From Entoloma clypeatum (taxonomy: Eukaryota; Basidiomycota; Agaricomycetes; Agaricales; Entolomataceae), in the NCBI GenBank assembly GCA_963565915.1, contig OY751491.1:2232001-2296000 (forward strand): a stretch of 64,000 bases of DNA, written 5' to 3'. Within the stretch, counting starts at the first letter, position 1. The number at the start of each line of letters is the position of its first letter. The translations under genes and the position numbers were made by a program. This document shows, piece after piece, positions 13,232 to 24,929 of this stretch. Below the pieces are notes generated by a model. It saw nothing but the letters and a program-made list of their open reading frames with translations, had not been told where the DNA came from and did not search any database.

Positions 13232-16200
13232 ATGTCTACCTCTCGCTCCGCCCTCGACTCCATCGCCATCTTCGACAGCATCGACTACCCGAGTTGGGCC
13301 GAAAAAATAAAATCGTACCTTCTCCATCAAGGAGTCTGGCGCCTCGTATCCGGCGACATTGAGCGCCCCGACATCGCAGACTTCACTGTCACGGTCTCCA
13401 CCCCTGCCTCTGCCACCTCGACATCTGCAACCCAGCCTCCGGTCATCACCACCACCGTCGACCAGCCCGCCTTCCACAAAGAAAGAAAAACCTGGATTAG
13501 GGACGACGACATGGCCCTGGGTTCCATCCGCCTCAAAGTCTCCGAGGCTATTAGGAGGCACATCAAGGACGCCAAAACCTCGAAGGAAGCTTGGACATCG
13601 TTAAAGGACACATACTCGAAGATCTCCCCCACCACCATATTCGGCGACTTCAAAGCTGCTGCCTCCTTCAAGCTATTGGGTCGTGACCCCGTACCAGAAA
13701 TCGAGCGCCTTGGGTCACTCTTCGCTCGCCTCAGCGACGCGAAATTCGTCGTGCCTGATCTCATGCAGGCTATGATCCTGGCAAGTGCCATTCCTGACGC
13801 TTGGTCATCCCTCTCCACTGCCCTCTTTCAGGTCTACGATGCCGACGACTTCACATGGCAGGCCGTCACCGACAGCATCGTCTCAGAGTACAGGCGCAAG
13901 TATGCAATAGGATCTACTCGGGCATCCAACGAGCAGGCCCGGAAGATTTCCGGGACTAAGCAAAAGGGGCAAGACCCCAAATGGGAAAAGCAGACAGCGC
14001 CGAGTACCTCATGTAACAACACTGACGAGCAGACTAACTCGACCGACCCAAGTACCGCTTCTGAAAAGAAGAAGGGAAAGGGACGCTGGCGCAACCAGAA
14101 GAAACACACCAACAACGCAGAAAACGATTCCGACCATGCTGAGGAAATGGTCGAGTTCATCGCACCAGCCATTGAGCAACCCCCTCGTCATCCTGCTCCT
14201 TGTCCCCTTCCTCCTCGTCAACGTGCCCCTTGCCCTCTCCCTCCTCGTCATGCACCTGCCTTCACCACTATAACGGGCCGCGGGAAAACTACGAGTACCG
14301 CGCAGCCTGAGTCGGAGAAAATGCAGTCACTCCTGCAACACATGAACCCACCTCCTTCTCAGTACACCGGGCTTCCCTCTGGAAAGCCATCTGTGTGGAA
14401 AAAGAACGAGAGGGTGCGAAGACTTGCCCGAGAAATTGGTGCCCAACCCTCTGGGTCAAATCTTCGCATCTTAGATATCATCATTCCTGACATTGACGAA
14501 AGGCCGGCTAAACATCGTCACATTGCCCCGTCGATAGAAGAATCGCTGAAGATGATGGACATTGACCAGGAACGGATGGGGCCGGATGTTTGAGGACGAG
14601 ATAGAACTTGACGGTTCGTCGAAACCCTTTCTTAAACCTTACCAATTGTGGAAAGCTAACAATACCTCTCAACAGACGTATGATATAATAGCCAGTACCA
14701 GTACAGAATGCGTAGATCACTTTAGCAGTGATTTACATAAAAAATATATTAAACATTTTGCTTCTTGTACACATTGTAAGGAAAAAGAACGCGCGCAATG
14801 GATATTAGATTCCGGCGCCTCTTTACACTTCACCTATGAGTTTAAGGACTTCGCATATTATAGACCTCTCACAGTCAAGTGATTCGTCCAAACTGCAGCT
14901 AAAGGGAAGAAACTGGAAATACTCGGAGTTGGGGCCGTTCCAGTACGGCACACCCTAAATGGGGAAGTTAAAACCCATCTTCTCAGACTGGTGTTCTACA
15001 TCCCGGACATGGACACACGCCTATTGTCCCTAGGCGTCTTCCTTAACCATGGTTACAAAGTAGACGGGACTTGTGGAGAAATCAACATCTCCAAAGGGCT
15101 GAGCAAAATCCAGTTTTCGCCCCACATCCTTGGTCAAACCATTTACTGGTTAGACACTGAAATACGCTATGACCAGATCCATGCGATCTCAAGTGAAATC
15201 ACTGTCGAAAGATTCCCACCAGTACCAAAGGGGTACCTGAGACACTAGTATGTGAGAAATCACAGGAAAGTTGCACAGGTTGCCTCAAAGGGAAAATGCC
15301 GAATCAGTCATATCCCAATTCGATGACAAGGGCAACAAAAACTTTTGATCTGATCCATTCCGATCTCAAACAGATATCCACGGCATCATACCACAAATAT
15401 AAATATTTCCTTACGTTTTTGGACGACTTTTCATCCCACGTCTGGGTCGTCTTGCTTAGGAAGAAGTTGGATGCCGTCACGGCACTATGACAATTCCTTG
15501 CAATGATCCAGAATCAATTCGCCGCCACTCCTAAGAAATGGCGAGTTGATGGAGGTGGAGAGTTTGACGAATACAAGAATGTACTTGCCAATCATGGAGT
15601 TCTGATTGACATCACGCTCCCGTATCAGCACCAGCAGAACGGTAGAGCAGAACGGATAAATCAAACCCTGTGGGAGAAATCTCAGGCCTTGCGCTTCGAC
15701 GCGTGCTTACCCCCTATGTGGTGGGAATTCTGTTTGGAACATGCAGCTTTTCTCTACAACAGAACCCCCATGCAGCGTCTCGAATGGAATACCCCTTACT
15801 TCAGGGTGACCAATGAGATCCCCGATATGTCAAGCATCAGAGTCTTCGGATGTCAGGCATATGTATCCCAAAAGAAAAACATAGAAATTCCCTGGAGTCT
15901 AGATCTCGATTGATGATTTATCTCGGATCAAAGCCAGGGGTCAAAGGATACCGTTTCATGGATCCTGAGACTAATACAATTTTCATGGGTGGGAAAGCTA
16001 TCTTTGATGAAAGCAAGTACCCTAGATGCCACATCGATCCTTTGCCAGAAAACCATCCAGAAATGGAAAACCCAGAACCGGCTGATGAGTTTGAGGACCT
16101 CATCCCCGGAAACGATGACAATGACAGTCATTATGAAAAACCTCACGACCCTGTTCCCACTGGACAGGATCACCCTGAATCAGACGATGACTTGCCGACT

Positions 16201-17970
16201 AGCGAGCCCGATGATGAACCGCGAGTACCCACTCCGGAACCCGAACAAGTACCAGATCGACCGATCAGGGAACGACGAGTTCGCAGAATGCCAGATAGCA
16301 TCTATGGGGAAGACACCCCTGCTTCTGATCTTGAAAAAATGGATCAAAGATGTAGATTAGGCAGTCAAACGGCATGGATGAACGATCTCCTAATGGAGGC
16401 AATCTCTATCCAAGTGGGCATCATCGAAATATCACACAAAGATATATACCCTCTTCCAAACAAAGAAGATTGGTATGTGGCAGAACGAAAAGAGCTAGAC
16501 ATGCTCAAAAGCCGCGGGGTGATCATGGAGTTAGTATCCCTACCTACAGGGAGGAAAGCTCTAAGGAACAAATGGGTTTACAATGAAAAATCCGACGGGC
16601 GTCTGAAAGCGCGCCTCGTCGCAAAAGGCTTCTCACAGGTAGAAGGGATCAATTTTGATCAGATCTTCTCACCAGTAGTGAGGTACGAGACTGTCCGGTT
16701 GATTCTGGTATTGACAGCCCTTGAAGGGTGGTTCATGACACTCTTGGACGTCTCAGCAGCCTTCCTCTATGGAACACTCCGTGAGGTAATTTACATGCGA
16801 CAGCCTGAGGGTTACATAGTAAAAGGGAAAGAACACCTCGTGTACCGACTATACAAAGCCCTATATGGACTCAAGCAGGCCACATTAGCCTGGTGGAGGG
16901 AACTCAATTCCTCCATGAAAAAGCTCGGCTTTGTCCGGCTTCACTCTGATGCGGGAGTTTTCATTCACACAAGTACCAAAGGGGAAACTGTAATCACTGT
17001 CATTTATGTCGATGACTCTGCTTTTCTCGGCACAAACCGGGAATACACGCTAGAAAAGAAGAAGGCCTTCATGACAACATGGGAATGTAGGGACCTAGGC
17101 CACCTAGTCCCTGATGGGGAACCAAAAGAATTTCTCTCTATCCAAATAAGGCAACATGGGAAGAGGATCTTCATTGATCAAGTACCCTACCTTGAGAAAA
17201 TTCTCACACGAATGGGGATGAGCGAATCTAATGCCACCCATACCCCACTCCCGACAGGCTACAAACCCATGAAGTCTGAAGATGAACCCAATGCAGAACT
17301 CAGATCCAAGTACCAATCCGTCATCGGATCATTATTGTACTTAATGATCGGGACAAGATCTGACATTTGTTTTGCCGTGATCAAAATGTCCCAATTCTCC
17401 GCAAACCCTACTAAACGCCATTGAGAAGTGGCTAGGGATATTTGCAGGTATTTGAGGGCAACAAAAAATTACGCGATCATGTACAATGGTGATTCTGGGA
17501 AAGGAATCTACGCATTCACAGACTCCGATTGGGCATCAGACAAAAACACCAGAAAGTCCACCACTGGTTACTTCGTATCACTGGCATCTGGAGCAGTAAC
17601 ATGGGTTTCATCGGCACAAAAAACCATTGCCCTCTCTTCCACGGAAGCAGAATACATGGTGCTATCAGATTGCAGTCGCGCAGTGACATGGCTTAGAAGT
17701 ATGCTTGCCGAACTTGGGATGCAGATCGGATCAGTCCCGATCTATGGAGATAACAATGGCTCCGTCTTTATCGCATCCAACCCTGTAACTGAAAAGCGGT
17801 CCAAGCACATTGACGTGCGATTCCACTTCGTCAGAGAAAAAGTATCCGAAGGCATCATCACGGTCGAATTCATTGAAGGAGTGAATAACCCTGCAGACCT
17901 TTTAACTAAGAATCTGGGGAAAGTCCTCTTTAGCAAGTTTATCCCGTACTTTGGATTACTTAAAAACTAG
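13232..17970 (+). pseudogene. Copia gag-pol polyprotein, copy 1, disrupted
   Basis: The reading starts at ATG 13232 (MSTSRSALDSIAIFDSIDYP) and matches copy 2 along its length. Gag (UBN2-like, DYPSWAEKIKSYLLHQGVW) is followed by protease (ILDSGASLHFTYEF), integrase (FDLIHSDLKQIS...FLDDFSSHVW), RT (FMTLLDVSAAFLYGTLREVI and YVDDSAFLGT) and RNase H (TDSDWASDKNTRKSTTGYF, then SSTEAEYMVLSDC). Breaks relative to copy 2: a frameshift near 14585; TGA at 14880 where copy 2 has CGA; a 46-bp deletion near 15210 that removes the HxxxH zinc finger of the integrase; TGA at 15488; a small deletion near 15865; TGA at 17422. The protein cannot be made as one chain. Stop TAG 17968-17970. Confidence 0.93.
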
Positions 17971-18036
17971 ACAAAAGAGTACCTACATGGGAAAAAGTAA
18001 AAATGTATTTAGAAGTATGTACTAAATATGGGGGGG

Positions 18037-18342
18037 TGTTGAAACTTTTCCACATAGATTAGATTAGATTAGATTACATCACGTGACCTTTACACATCTT
18101 CGATTACATACTTGTTTGGTTGGTACAAACAGTAGTACGGTATATAAGACCAGGAAACTGTCAATATCAACAAGTTGTCTCTTGACTCTTAACCAGCTCC
18201 ATCGCTCTTACCAGCCTCAACCACTCTTACCAGCCTCACCCTTCCCAACCAAGTAAGTGACTAGAATGGTAGAGTAGAGTACTTCCACTGTAGCTGTGTT
18301 GCTCAGTACATCTGTGGCTAGCGCCCAGGTGGAACTTCAACA
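18037..18342 (+). repeat. 3' LTR of Copia copy 1
   Basis: 306 bp, TG...CA, directly after the polypurine tract TATGGGGGGG and followed by the target duplication ATCTG. Carries TCACGTGAC and the TATA box like the 5' LTR. Confidence 0.93.
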
Positions 18343-18347
18343 ATCTG

Positions 18348-18510
18348 GTATTCCGATGCAGATGGGAGCATGTCCAAGGACCGCCGCGCCATCAATGGCT
18401 ATGTCTTCATGCTCAACGGAGGCACTATCTCTTGGAGTTGCAAGCGCCAGGAAATTGTGTCTCTGTCGACAACCAAAAGCGAGTACTGTAGTATTACGAC
18501 CATTAGTGAT
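18348..18510 (+). pseudogene. Older Copia RNase H relic (target of copy 1)
   Basis: Translates as YSDADGSMSKDRRAINGYVF followed by MLNGGTISWSCKRQEIVSLS and TTKSEYCS. This is the Copia RNase H region, with the conserved D and the SxTKSEY motif. Copy 1 lies directly at its left border; sequence left of copy 1 does not obviously continue the domain. Confidence 0.8.
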
Positions 18511-18660
18511 GTCCGGGCTTGGCTTGGGCCTGAAGCCTGGGCTTGGGCTCAGCTTTGACAGGCTCGGGCTTGGGAAAAGTTCAGGCCAGGCCCTGAGCCC
18601 GCAAAGCCCTGAGCCAAGCCCAAGCCAGGGCTTCAGGCCTGGGCTTATTGCTGAAAAACA
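18511..18660. repeat. GGGCTTGG-rich palindromic low-complexity element
   Basis: Runs of GGGCTTGG and GGGCCTGAAGCC on the left are followed by CCAAGCCC and GGGCTTCAGGCC on the right, so the left (about 18516-18556) and right (about 18603-18648) parts form an imperfect hairpin. No coding sense. Confidence 0.6.
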
Positions 18661-19651
18661 TCCAAGATGTGCATAAGATCGTAAACAGTAATGTTTGACG
18701 TCGGGAGGGCAGCCTGAGGTTTTCGTCATCTTGATGTTGTTAACATCTTGAATTTCGATATCGGGTGAGGGAGAGCATGGAGCGTGCGCAGCTCTGCATG
18801 AACCTGGATAGCACTCAACAAAAAACCCAAACGTAATGGGGAAAATACCATAGATCCTGGACTTATGATGGGACACTGGTACTGGTGCATCTTCGTCCTC
18901 CACCTCTTCAACCGTCGCCCATGATCTTGTGGAATTTGATCTTGCTGGTCCGGTGCTCAAGCGCGTACTTCGATCTTTGCCAATGGTCTCACTTTCCTTG
19001 ACATCGTCATCGGCATTGTCGAGAGTAAATTCCGCAGGCCGGAGCTGATATTGTCAGCACAGCACAGCAATGCCGAGATGATAATGAACATACTCGCAGC
19101 CATTTGACTTGGACCATGTCACGCAGCTCGTCTCCACTGGCACCATCGCCACTATGGGCGCGCTTTGTGGACAGTTGCTTTGGAACCTGGGATGGTGAGT
19201 CTGGCCAATCCATCTCTCTCGCATCCTTCAATCCTCCATCAGCGTTGACCGCTTCGCCGTCTGGTTTTGTTGCATCCTTGAGTGTTCGGATGAGTTCTAG
19301 AAGTTGTTCAGAGTAAGACATCAAACCATTGTACATACGTAGAGAGCGAGAACTCACCAGTCCCTTTTGCAGTCTCGCCTGGGTTTTTGGGGCTAGGCTT
19401 ATGTAGTCCATTTGCAGTCAATTGAGTGGGGTAGTCGAAGCCGCGCGAACGATTTGACGGCTTTGAGATGTGGTTGGTGGAGACGATGTTCGAAGGATCA
19501 ACCTCATTTCTTTGGCATCGTGACATCGCGTCAAGGGGGAGGGATAGCCTGAGTCTTTGTTCTCTCCTCAGGACTTTTAGTACTTTCACAAATTTCAAAT
19601 TCCCGATGATATCTCACCACATATGGGTTTTGGTTTCTTATGTTCCGACAT
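18661..19651 (-). CDS. Possible multi-exon gene fragment, unknown function
   Basis: Minus-strand exons can be chained: a start at ATG 19651 (MSEHKKPKPICG) or within 19598; VDPSNIVSTNHISKPSNRS...PKNPGETAKGTG to about 19359; a GTGAGT...TTCTAG intron; ELIRTLKDATKPDGEAVNAD...MVQVKWLR; a GTATGT...TATCAG intron; then LRPAEFTLDNADDDVKESET and WATVEEVEDEDAPVPVS. The product is charged, Ser/Thr-rich and probably disordered; no family is recognised. The 3' side runs into the palindromic repeat and transposon DNA, so the gene may be truncated by them. It may also be a captured or dead fragment. Confidence 0.35.
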
Positions 19652-20029
19652 TTTGTGAGTGATGAGCAGGGATTTGTATTGCACAAGAGCCGGAATTCTT
19701 TGAGAATACTGAAAGAGACCTAGCACAGTTCCTGAAGCATATTGCGATAGGAACATACCAGAAGCTATAGAGCTCGAAAAGGATCCATCATATCGATCAG
19801 GGGCAAAAGTCAAAATTGAACATCGCCGAGCGCGATGGACGGCAATCCATTTAGTCCGTTGAACATTGTGGAGGTGGCACAAGTCGCGACGCTGTAGTCA
19901 GAAGATTCAGAACGATCAACAAACCACGTAAGTTTACCTGCCTGTTCACGCTGTGTTCAGATTTTAACTACTGCATAGACAATCCCCTGCACCAAGACTC
20001 CTTACTTTCGACCATACACATCCCTCCCT
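19652..20029. other. No recognisable gene
   Basis: Short stretch between the possible gene fragment and the broken end of the R1 reverse transcriptase; I see no repeat or coding signal here. Confidence 0.4.
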
Positions 20030-21797
20030 ATCGCGTGTATCAGACCGACCTTGGCGCAGTCTGCAAGAATATTGTCGATATGAGGCAGAGGGAAGGCATC
20101 TGGGACTGTGACTTTATTGAGCAGACAATAGTCTACCACCCACCAGGGAAGGGCCTCAGGATCGGCTTTGGGAATGATGAAGGAGGGGGAAGCATATGGG
20201 AAAGAGGAGGGCCGGATTCATCCTGCCGCGATGTGCTGGTTGATGAGGGTGCTCCAAGCATCGCGATATTTGCAGGGGCAGGAGTATGGACAGGATGTGG
20301 CAAAGGTGGGGCCAGGCTTGATCTCAATGCAATGATGGACATCATGAGGTAGGAGGTTGACATGGGGAATATTGGAGGGAAAACAGTCGGAGAACAGTTT
20401 CTTGAACTTTGTGTCTAATTTGGAAAGTCTGTCAGTGAGGGCGAGTTGTTCAACACAGGATCTGATCAGAGCAACAATGTTGACATCCCCAATGGTGTGT
20501 GCAGAGCAATTGAAGCACTTTGGGTTCTTCACAAAAAGTTCTCTAAGTTTCTCAAGGATGGTCTTGTGATGTAGCCTGAAGGCAAGACGGTCCTCCTGGA
20601 TCAACTTCTTCTCCAGCTTGCGGCGCAGTGGTGGGGACAGAGGAGGGTTCAAGAGGTCATAGCCATCATCTTTGCATTTTGCTGTGTTGTATTCAACATC
20701 AATGACAATTCTATTCTGTTTAATGAAGCTTAGGCCAAGGATTATGTCTGTGTGAAGGTTAGGGACTATAAAGGCATGAAGTACGTGTGAGGTCCATAAA
20801 GTGTCCGTCAATTGTAAGTGGAGTTTAACATAATGTGTGACCCAAAAGGCATCCTCATCCCCACTGTAAGTGCCCGAGATTTCAAAGCTTCTGTATGCAT
20901 GATGGCAGGTGAGGGTGAAGACATCGACGGTTTCCTCAGAAATCAGGACTGGTGGACAACCAGTATCAATAAGGGTGCGAATTGGGGTGGGTGCACAAGT
21001 GGCAGGGGCATCGATGGCACAAGGCCACCAGATGTGTTCGGGAAGGGAAAAGGAATCAGAGAGGGGATTGGGGGCATTGGGGGAAGGATGAGGAGTGGAA
21101 GGAGAAGATATATACTCATCTGAGGCAAAGCCTTCATTATAGTTGATGGAGATTGCATTGTCTTTGGAGAACGAGTTGTTCCCGTTAGCCGTAGGTCCGT
21201 TGTCAAAGATGGCAGAAACTGGGACTGTGCCAGCATGGGGCAGCGACGAGGAGTTAAGTTCTGGATAGAAGGTATTGGAGAACAGAATGTGGACAGGAGG
21301 GGGAGGGAGGTGAGGGGTGACTGAGGGGGCAGGGGCAAGACAAAGAGGAGTGCGGCGAGGGGGGGTCATCACAGCTGCGATAATGGTGGGTGTAGGTTCG
21401 ATAGGTGCTGGGGAGACAGAGACAGAGGCGACAATCATGAGGTTGTTATCGGAAGTGCATTTGGCCACAGCAGCAGCAGCACCTGCCTGGTTGCAGTTCA
21501 TGACAGCTTCAACTGTTGGACGGCGGTAGGGGCACTGGGCAGCCACGTGGGATGTGTAGAATTCATGGCAGGAGAAGCAACCACTAAACTGTCAGAGGAG
21601 GTTACATTGTTCATCTGTGAGGGGGTCCATACTGATGGCATCATTGGGGTGTGTGATACAATTGCTGTAATTTGATGTGGTGGTCATAGCTGTGGGCCAG
21701 GGGGGGGGGGGGAACATCGGGATGGGGAGGCAAGGGGAAGGTGTTGGTGTTGGCAGTGGGGGTGGTGTTGGGGGTGGTATATTGCATGACATGGGAG
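20030..21797 (-). pseudogene. R1 Gypsy-like remnant: gag zinc knuckle, protease, start of RT
   Basis: Read on the minus strand, a Gag C-terminus with a zinc-knuckle-like CFSCHEFYTSHVAAQC (CX2CX6HX4C, at about 21540-21590) leads into a Pro-rich linker, an aspartic protease (IRTLIDTGCPPVLISEETVD, later LHTDIILGLSFIKQNRIVID) and the first part of a reverse transcriptase (CIEIKPGP..., then ASPSFIIPKADPEALPWWVV and YCLLNKVTVPDAFPLPHID). It breaks off near 20050, before the catalytic YxDD block. In-frame TGA codons lie at 21592 and 20218. A C homopolymer (G run 21700-21711 on the plus strand) coincides with a frameshift. Its upstream part continues at 23275-23388 and 31851-32916. Confidence 0.82.
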
Positions 21798-23274
21798 TAG
21801 TGATGGACAAGGGTATGCAAAACCCTCAGGGTTTTGGGGAAGGGTGAGGGAGGGTAAGGGTCAGGGTCAGAATTTCTCACCCTCCAAAAACCCGTACCCT
21901 TTCGGACGGGTTTGGGGGGTCACATGATATTTGGTTGAGCCAATCAATCAATGATCAACAAGTTGAAGTTGATGTTTAAGTGATCGACACTTTTCTCCTC
22001 CCACCCAGACGTCCTTCCAACAGCCACCTTTCATACTAAACTGCCGCCACTCATGCTGAACGACCTCCCTTCGCACCCAACAGCTGATACTGACACCCAG
22101 CAGCCCTCACTCACACCCAACGACCTCCCTTCACACCCAACAGCCGATACTGACACCCAACGGCCCTCACTCATGCCCAACAGCGTCAACTCATGCCAAT
22201 GACCTCCCTTTGCACCCAACAGCCAATACTCACCCCCAACGGCGTCGACTCGTGCCCAATGGCCCTCACTCATGCCCAATGACCTCCTTTCGCACCCAAC
22301 AGCTGGTACTGACGCCCAACGGCCCTCACTTGCGCCCAGCAGCCTCCCTTCACACCCAATGGCCGATACTGACACCCAACGGCCCTCACTCATGCCCAAT
22401 GGCGTCGACTTGTGCCAACAACCTTGATGCATGCCCAACGGCCCTCACTCATGCCCAATGACCTCAACTCATGCCAAACGACCTCCCTTCGCACCCAACA
22501 GCCGATACTCACGCCCAACGGCCCCCCTTCTTGCCCAATGGCCTTCACTCACACCCAACAACCTCCCTTCTTGCCCAACAACCTCCCTTTGTGCCCAATG
22601 ACCCCCCTTCTTGCCCAATGGCCTTCACCTATGCCCAATGGCCCTCACTCATGCCCAGCGGCATTGACTCATGCCCAACGGCATCCCTTCATGTCCAACT
22701 GCTGCCACTAACGCATAATGATCTCCCTCCATATGCCCAACGGCCCCCCTTCACGCCCAACTGCTGCCACTCATGCCCAACGACCTCAACTCGCGCCTAA
22801 CAACCTCGACTCATGCCCAATGGCCCTCACGCATGCCCAACGGCGTCGACTCACACCCAACCACTGCCCACCATCCTATACTCGCCCACTGCCACCACCT
22901 ACCCATCCGCCAAATGGTGCAGGAGGCGAAGGCAGTGGCCTGAGAGGGGGAGGTGGGCTGGGAGGTCATGACTGGATGGATGCAGTACATGAGGGCACTG
23001 GGACATGACATGACGCATGTGTGAGGAGTGAGGGGGGGTCGCGCGTGCACCCCCATGAACACACAGAGGTCCGCGATGGCATGCAGGCAGGATGCGTAGC
23101 ACCAAGGGGTGTCACCCTTGGGTGCCATCCCGCAGGTATTCCATACCCCCACATACCCTCAAAAACCCTCACCCATAGGTGAGGGTTTCCTTACCCTTGG
23201 CGAGGGGTACGGTTTCTCGAGGGTAAGGGTAAGGGCATGATTTTTTACCTGTGGGATACCCCTGTCCATCACTA
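21798..23274. mobile_element. Non-autonomous hAT-like element inside R1 gag
   Basis: Terminal inverted repeats TAGTGATGGACARGGGTAT at both ends, hAT-like in sequence, flanked by 8-bp near-duplicates CATGGGAG (21790-21797) and CGTGGGAG (23275-23282), 7/8 identical. Removing the element and one duplicate restores the R1 gag frame (AIASHVMQYTTPN). The subterminal DNA is rich in AAGGGTA/TACCC motifs on both sides. No transposase is present; the interior is mostly a 20-bp minisatellite. Length 1477 bp. Confidence 0.8.
22040..22865. repeat. 20-bp minisatellite, about 40 units
   Basis: Degenerate tandem units of 20 bp ending in ...CCCAA, such as CGGCCCTCACTCATGCCCAA, with occasional 19- or 21-22-bp units. 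Because 20 is not a multiple of 3, every plus frame gives long Pro/His-rich ORFs, which are artefacts. The same unit type appears at 24360-24514, 31168-31465, 36740-37151 and 40650-40880. Confidence 0.92.
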
Positions 23275-23388
23275 CGTGGGAGGCAATGGCAGAGAACATG
23301 ACGGAGCATTCCGCATGCAGTTTTTCATCAATTAGCCGGACATGGAGTTGCCAGGCCTTGAAGGATGGGATGCTGTCAAGGAGGCCAG
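23275..23388 (-). pseudogene. R1 gag, middle fragment
   Basis: Minus-strand frame GLLDSIPSFKAWQLHVRLID followed by EKLHAECSVMFSAIASH. It is continuous on one side with the gag piece at 21797 across the hAT-like element, and on the other with the piece starting at 31851 across the TA-flanked element. Confidence 0.8.
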
Positions 23389-24359
23389 TACATCAGCAAA
23401 CCCTGATTTTTGGTGGTAGTAAACTGTAGCAAACACACCCAAACTTGTAGGGTCCTGTAGGGTTGTAGTGATCCATAGAGAGGATAGTGCTGTAGTGCTG
23501 TAGTGCTGTAGTGGTAGGTAGGACCATAGTGGTAGGTAGGGCCATAGTGTACAGTAGTATTGGAGTGAGGTAGTACAGTAGTTGTGTATTAATAGTAGAA
23601 ACCCATAGAATCCAGCCAAAAAATGCAACCTTGCTATGTATTTCACTCTTAAAGATACTGTAAAGGACTGTGAGGGCGGAGTAGACAAAGTATAATATTT
23701 CAACTATGTGAAACATGAATCTAAACTAAGTGCCGTGGCTGCACACCCCCTCCTCACATGTCCCTCCATTCTCACATATGTCATGCCCTTCACTCATGTC
23801 CTGCCATGCTTCTGCTGTCACCTGACATGTCTCTCAGTGCATTATCTGTCCCGCGCCATCTCCCCTCACACCCTATTGGCTGTTCCGCCGTCTGTTGCAT
23901 GTCCCGCCGTTCTTGCACATGTCCTGCCCCATGCACATACTGTCATCCTTGTGCTGTGGCCATTTCAGTACCCCTCCCCACACCATTCCCACCCCGCCGT
24001 TGCCACGTCCCCTCGTGCCCTATTTGCCCTCCTGCTGTTCTTGCACATGTCCTGCCCCACCCGTGTCCTGCTGCTCTGTTAGTATGGGTGGTGTGGCACA
24101 GAAGGGTGCTCACCGGTAGTGGGGCCTGCATGGCAGGCATGTGAACAGAGAGAGGAGGGGTCGACGAGAAAGATGACACATGGGAGGGAGGTGATGGAGG
24201 GGGTCAAAGGGATGTTGAATTGGACTTTGGCAATTGTTCAATGTTTGGCCATGTGCCTGGAGCTTGCCGAAAGTCAAACAGTAATAGCCAAAGCCACATC
24301 AACATCCCCCCATCACCTCCCTCCGGCACGTCCCCAGCTTCCTCGTCAACCACAGCCGT

Positions 24360-24514
24360 CTCTCGCCCCAAATGGCTGCCTCTCGTCCCCTACAACTTCC
24401 TCGTGCACCCAACGGCTGCCTGTCGTGCCCAATGGCCGTCTCTCATCTCCAACGGCTCCCTCTCACCTCCAACGGCCTCCTCTCACTTCCAAGGGCCACC
24501 TCTCATCTCCAACA
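24360..24514. repeat. 20-bp minisatellite, left of chromovirus
   Basis: Units such as AACGGCCTCCTCTCACTTCC with a period of 20. They are interrupted by the chromovirus and resume at 31168; the two flanks join through the duplication CAACA. Confidence 0.8.
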
Positions 24515-24916
24515 TGTTACGGACTCTACGGTATAAGGACCACATCATATCTTTTACTTATCGGCCCGACTCGGCGCCCTCTTATGAGCTTACTATGTCT
24601 AATATCTACTTTCGCAACCTTCAATTTCCAGTCTGACTCATTACATTACTTCGTCATCCCCTTTAGTATACTTCGCTCCCGCGCTGACTCGCTTTCCGCA
24701 GTCAGCTTACTCACTGTACATAGCCTTCCGCAGTCGCCTTACTCATGCGCACTGCCTTCCGCAGTACTGACTCATCCGCTACCGCCTATAGTCAGTACCT
24801 ATATAAACCTCTTGTACTATAGTAGATTCCTTAGATTTAGCAATCACTTTGCTCTTCGCCTTTCCACTTTCCTGCATACTCTGCCTGAACCTTGGAATGG
24901 TTTGTTAAGCATAACA
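24515..24916 (+). repeat. 5' LTR of the chromovirus
   Basis: 402 bp. TATA box TATATAAA at about 24800-24807; the predicted transcript start, about 30 nt downstream, falls at AGATTTAGCAA (24833-24843). Confidence 0.93.
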
Positions 24917-24918
24917 AG

Positions 24919-24929
24919 TTGCTAAATCT
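24919..24929 (+). other. Self-priming primer-binding site
   Basis: TTGCTAAATCT, two nt after the 5' LTR, is the exact reverse complement of AGATTTAGCAA at 24833-24843 at the predicted 5' end of the RNA. Tf1-type elements prime reverse transcription with the first 11 nt of their own mRNA in just this way. No tRNA match is evident. Confidence 0.7.

Larger units (their letters stand above)
12545..18347 (+). mobile_element. Ty1/Copia LTR retrotransposon, copy 1 (complete, decayed)
   Basis: Element body 12550-18342 (5793 bp) flanked by a perfect 5-bp target duplication ATCTG (12545-12549 and 18343-18347). LTRs of 308 and 306 bp begin TGTTGAAAC and end CTTCAACA. The PBS GGTTATGGGCCCC begins at 12858 and a G-rich polypurine tract (GGGGGGG) ends at 18036. 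Domain order gag, protease, integrase, reverse transcriptase, RNase H is that of Copia. The two LTRs differ by about half a dozen substitutions and one small indel, so this copy is older than copy 2 at 46.6 kb. It lies inside an older Copia RNase H relic, visible immediately downstream. Confidence 0.95.

Noticed and set aside
18337..18960. 207-codon minus ORF running through the palindrome into the Copia relic
   Set aside because: Only the part upstream of about 18800 looks like coding sequence of the possible gene; the rest is antisense to transposon and palindromic DNA.
22210..22800. Long Pro/His-rich ORFs in all plus frames
   Set aside because: They are a product of the 20-bp tandem unit, which is open in every frame; no start context or domain supports a protein.
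22040..22865. CRISPR-like array
   Set aside because: The repeats are contiguous and degenerate with no constant repeat plus unique spacer structure, and the genome is fungal.
23205..23240. Telomere-like AAGGGTAAGGG repeats
   Set aside because: Only a few units, internal to the hAT-like element and part of its subterminal motifs; not a TTAGGG array.
23708..24144. Open frames of about 125 codons, Cys/His/Pro-rich
   Set aside because: Low-complexity sequence with repeated CACATGTCCTGCCCC units inside the TA-flanked element; overlapping frames are equally open.
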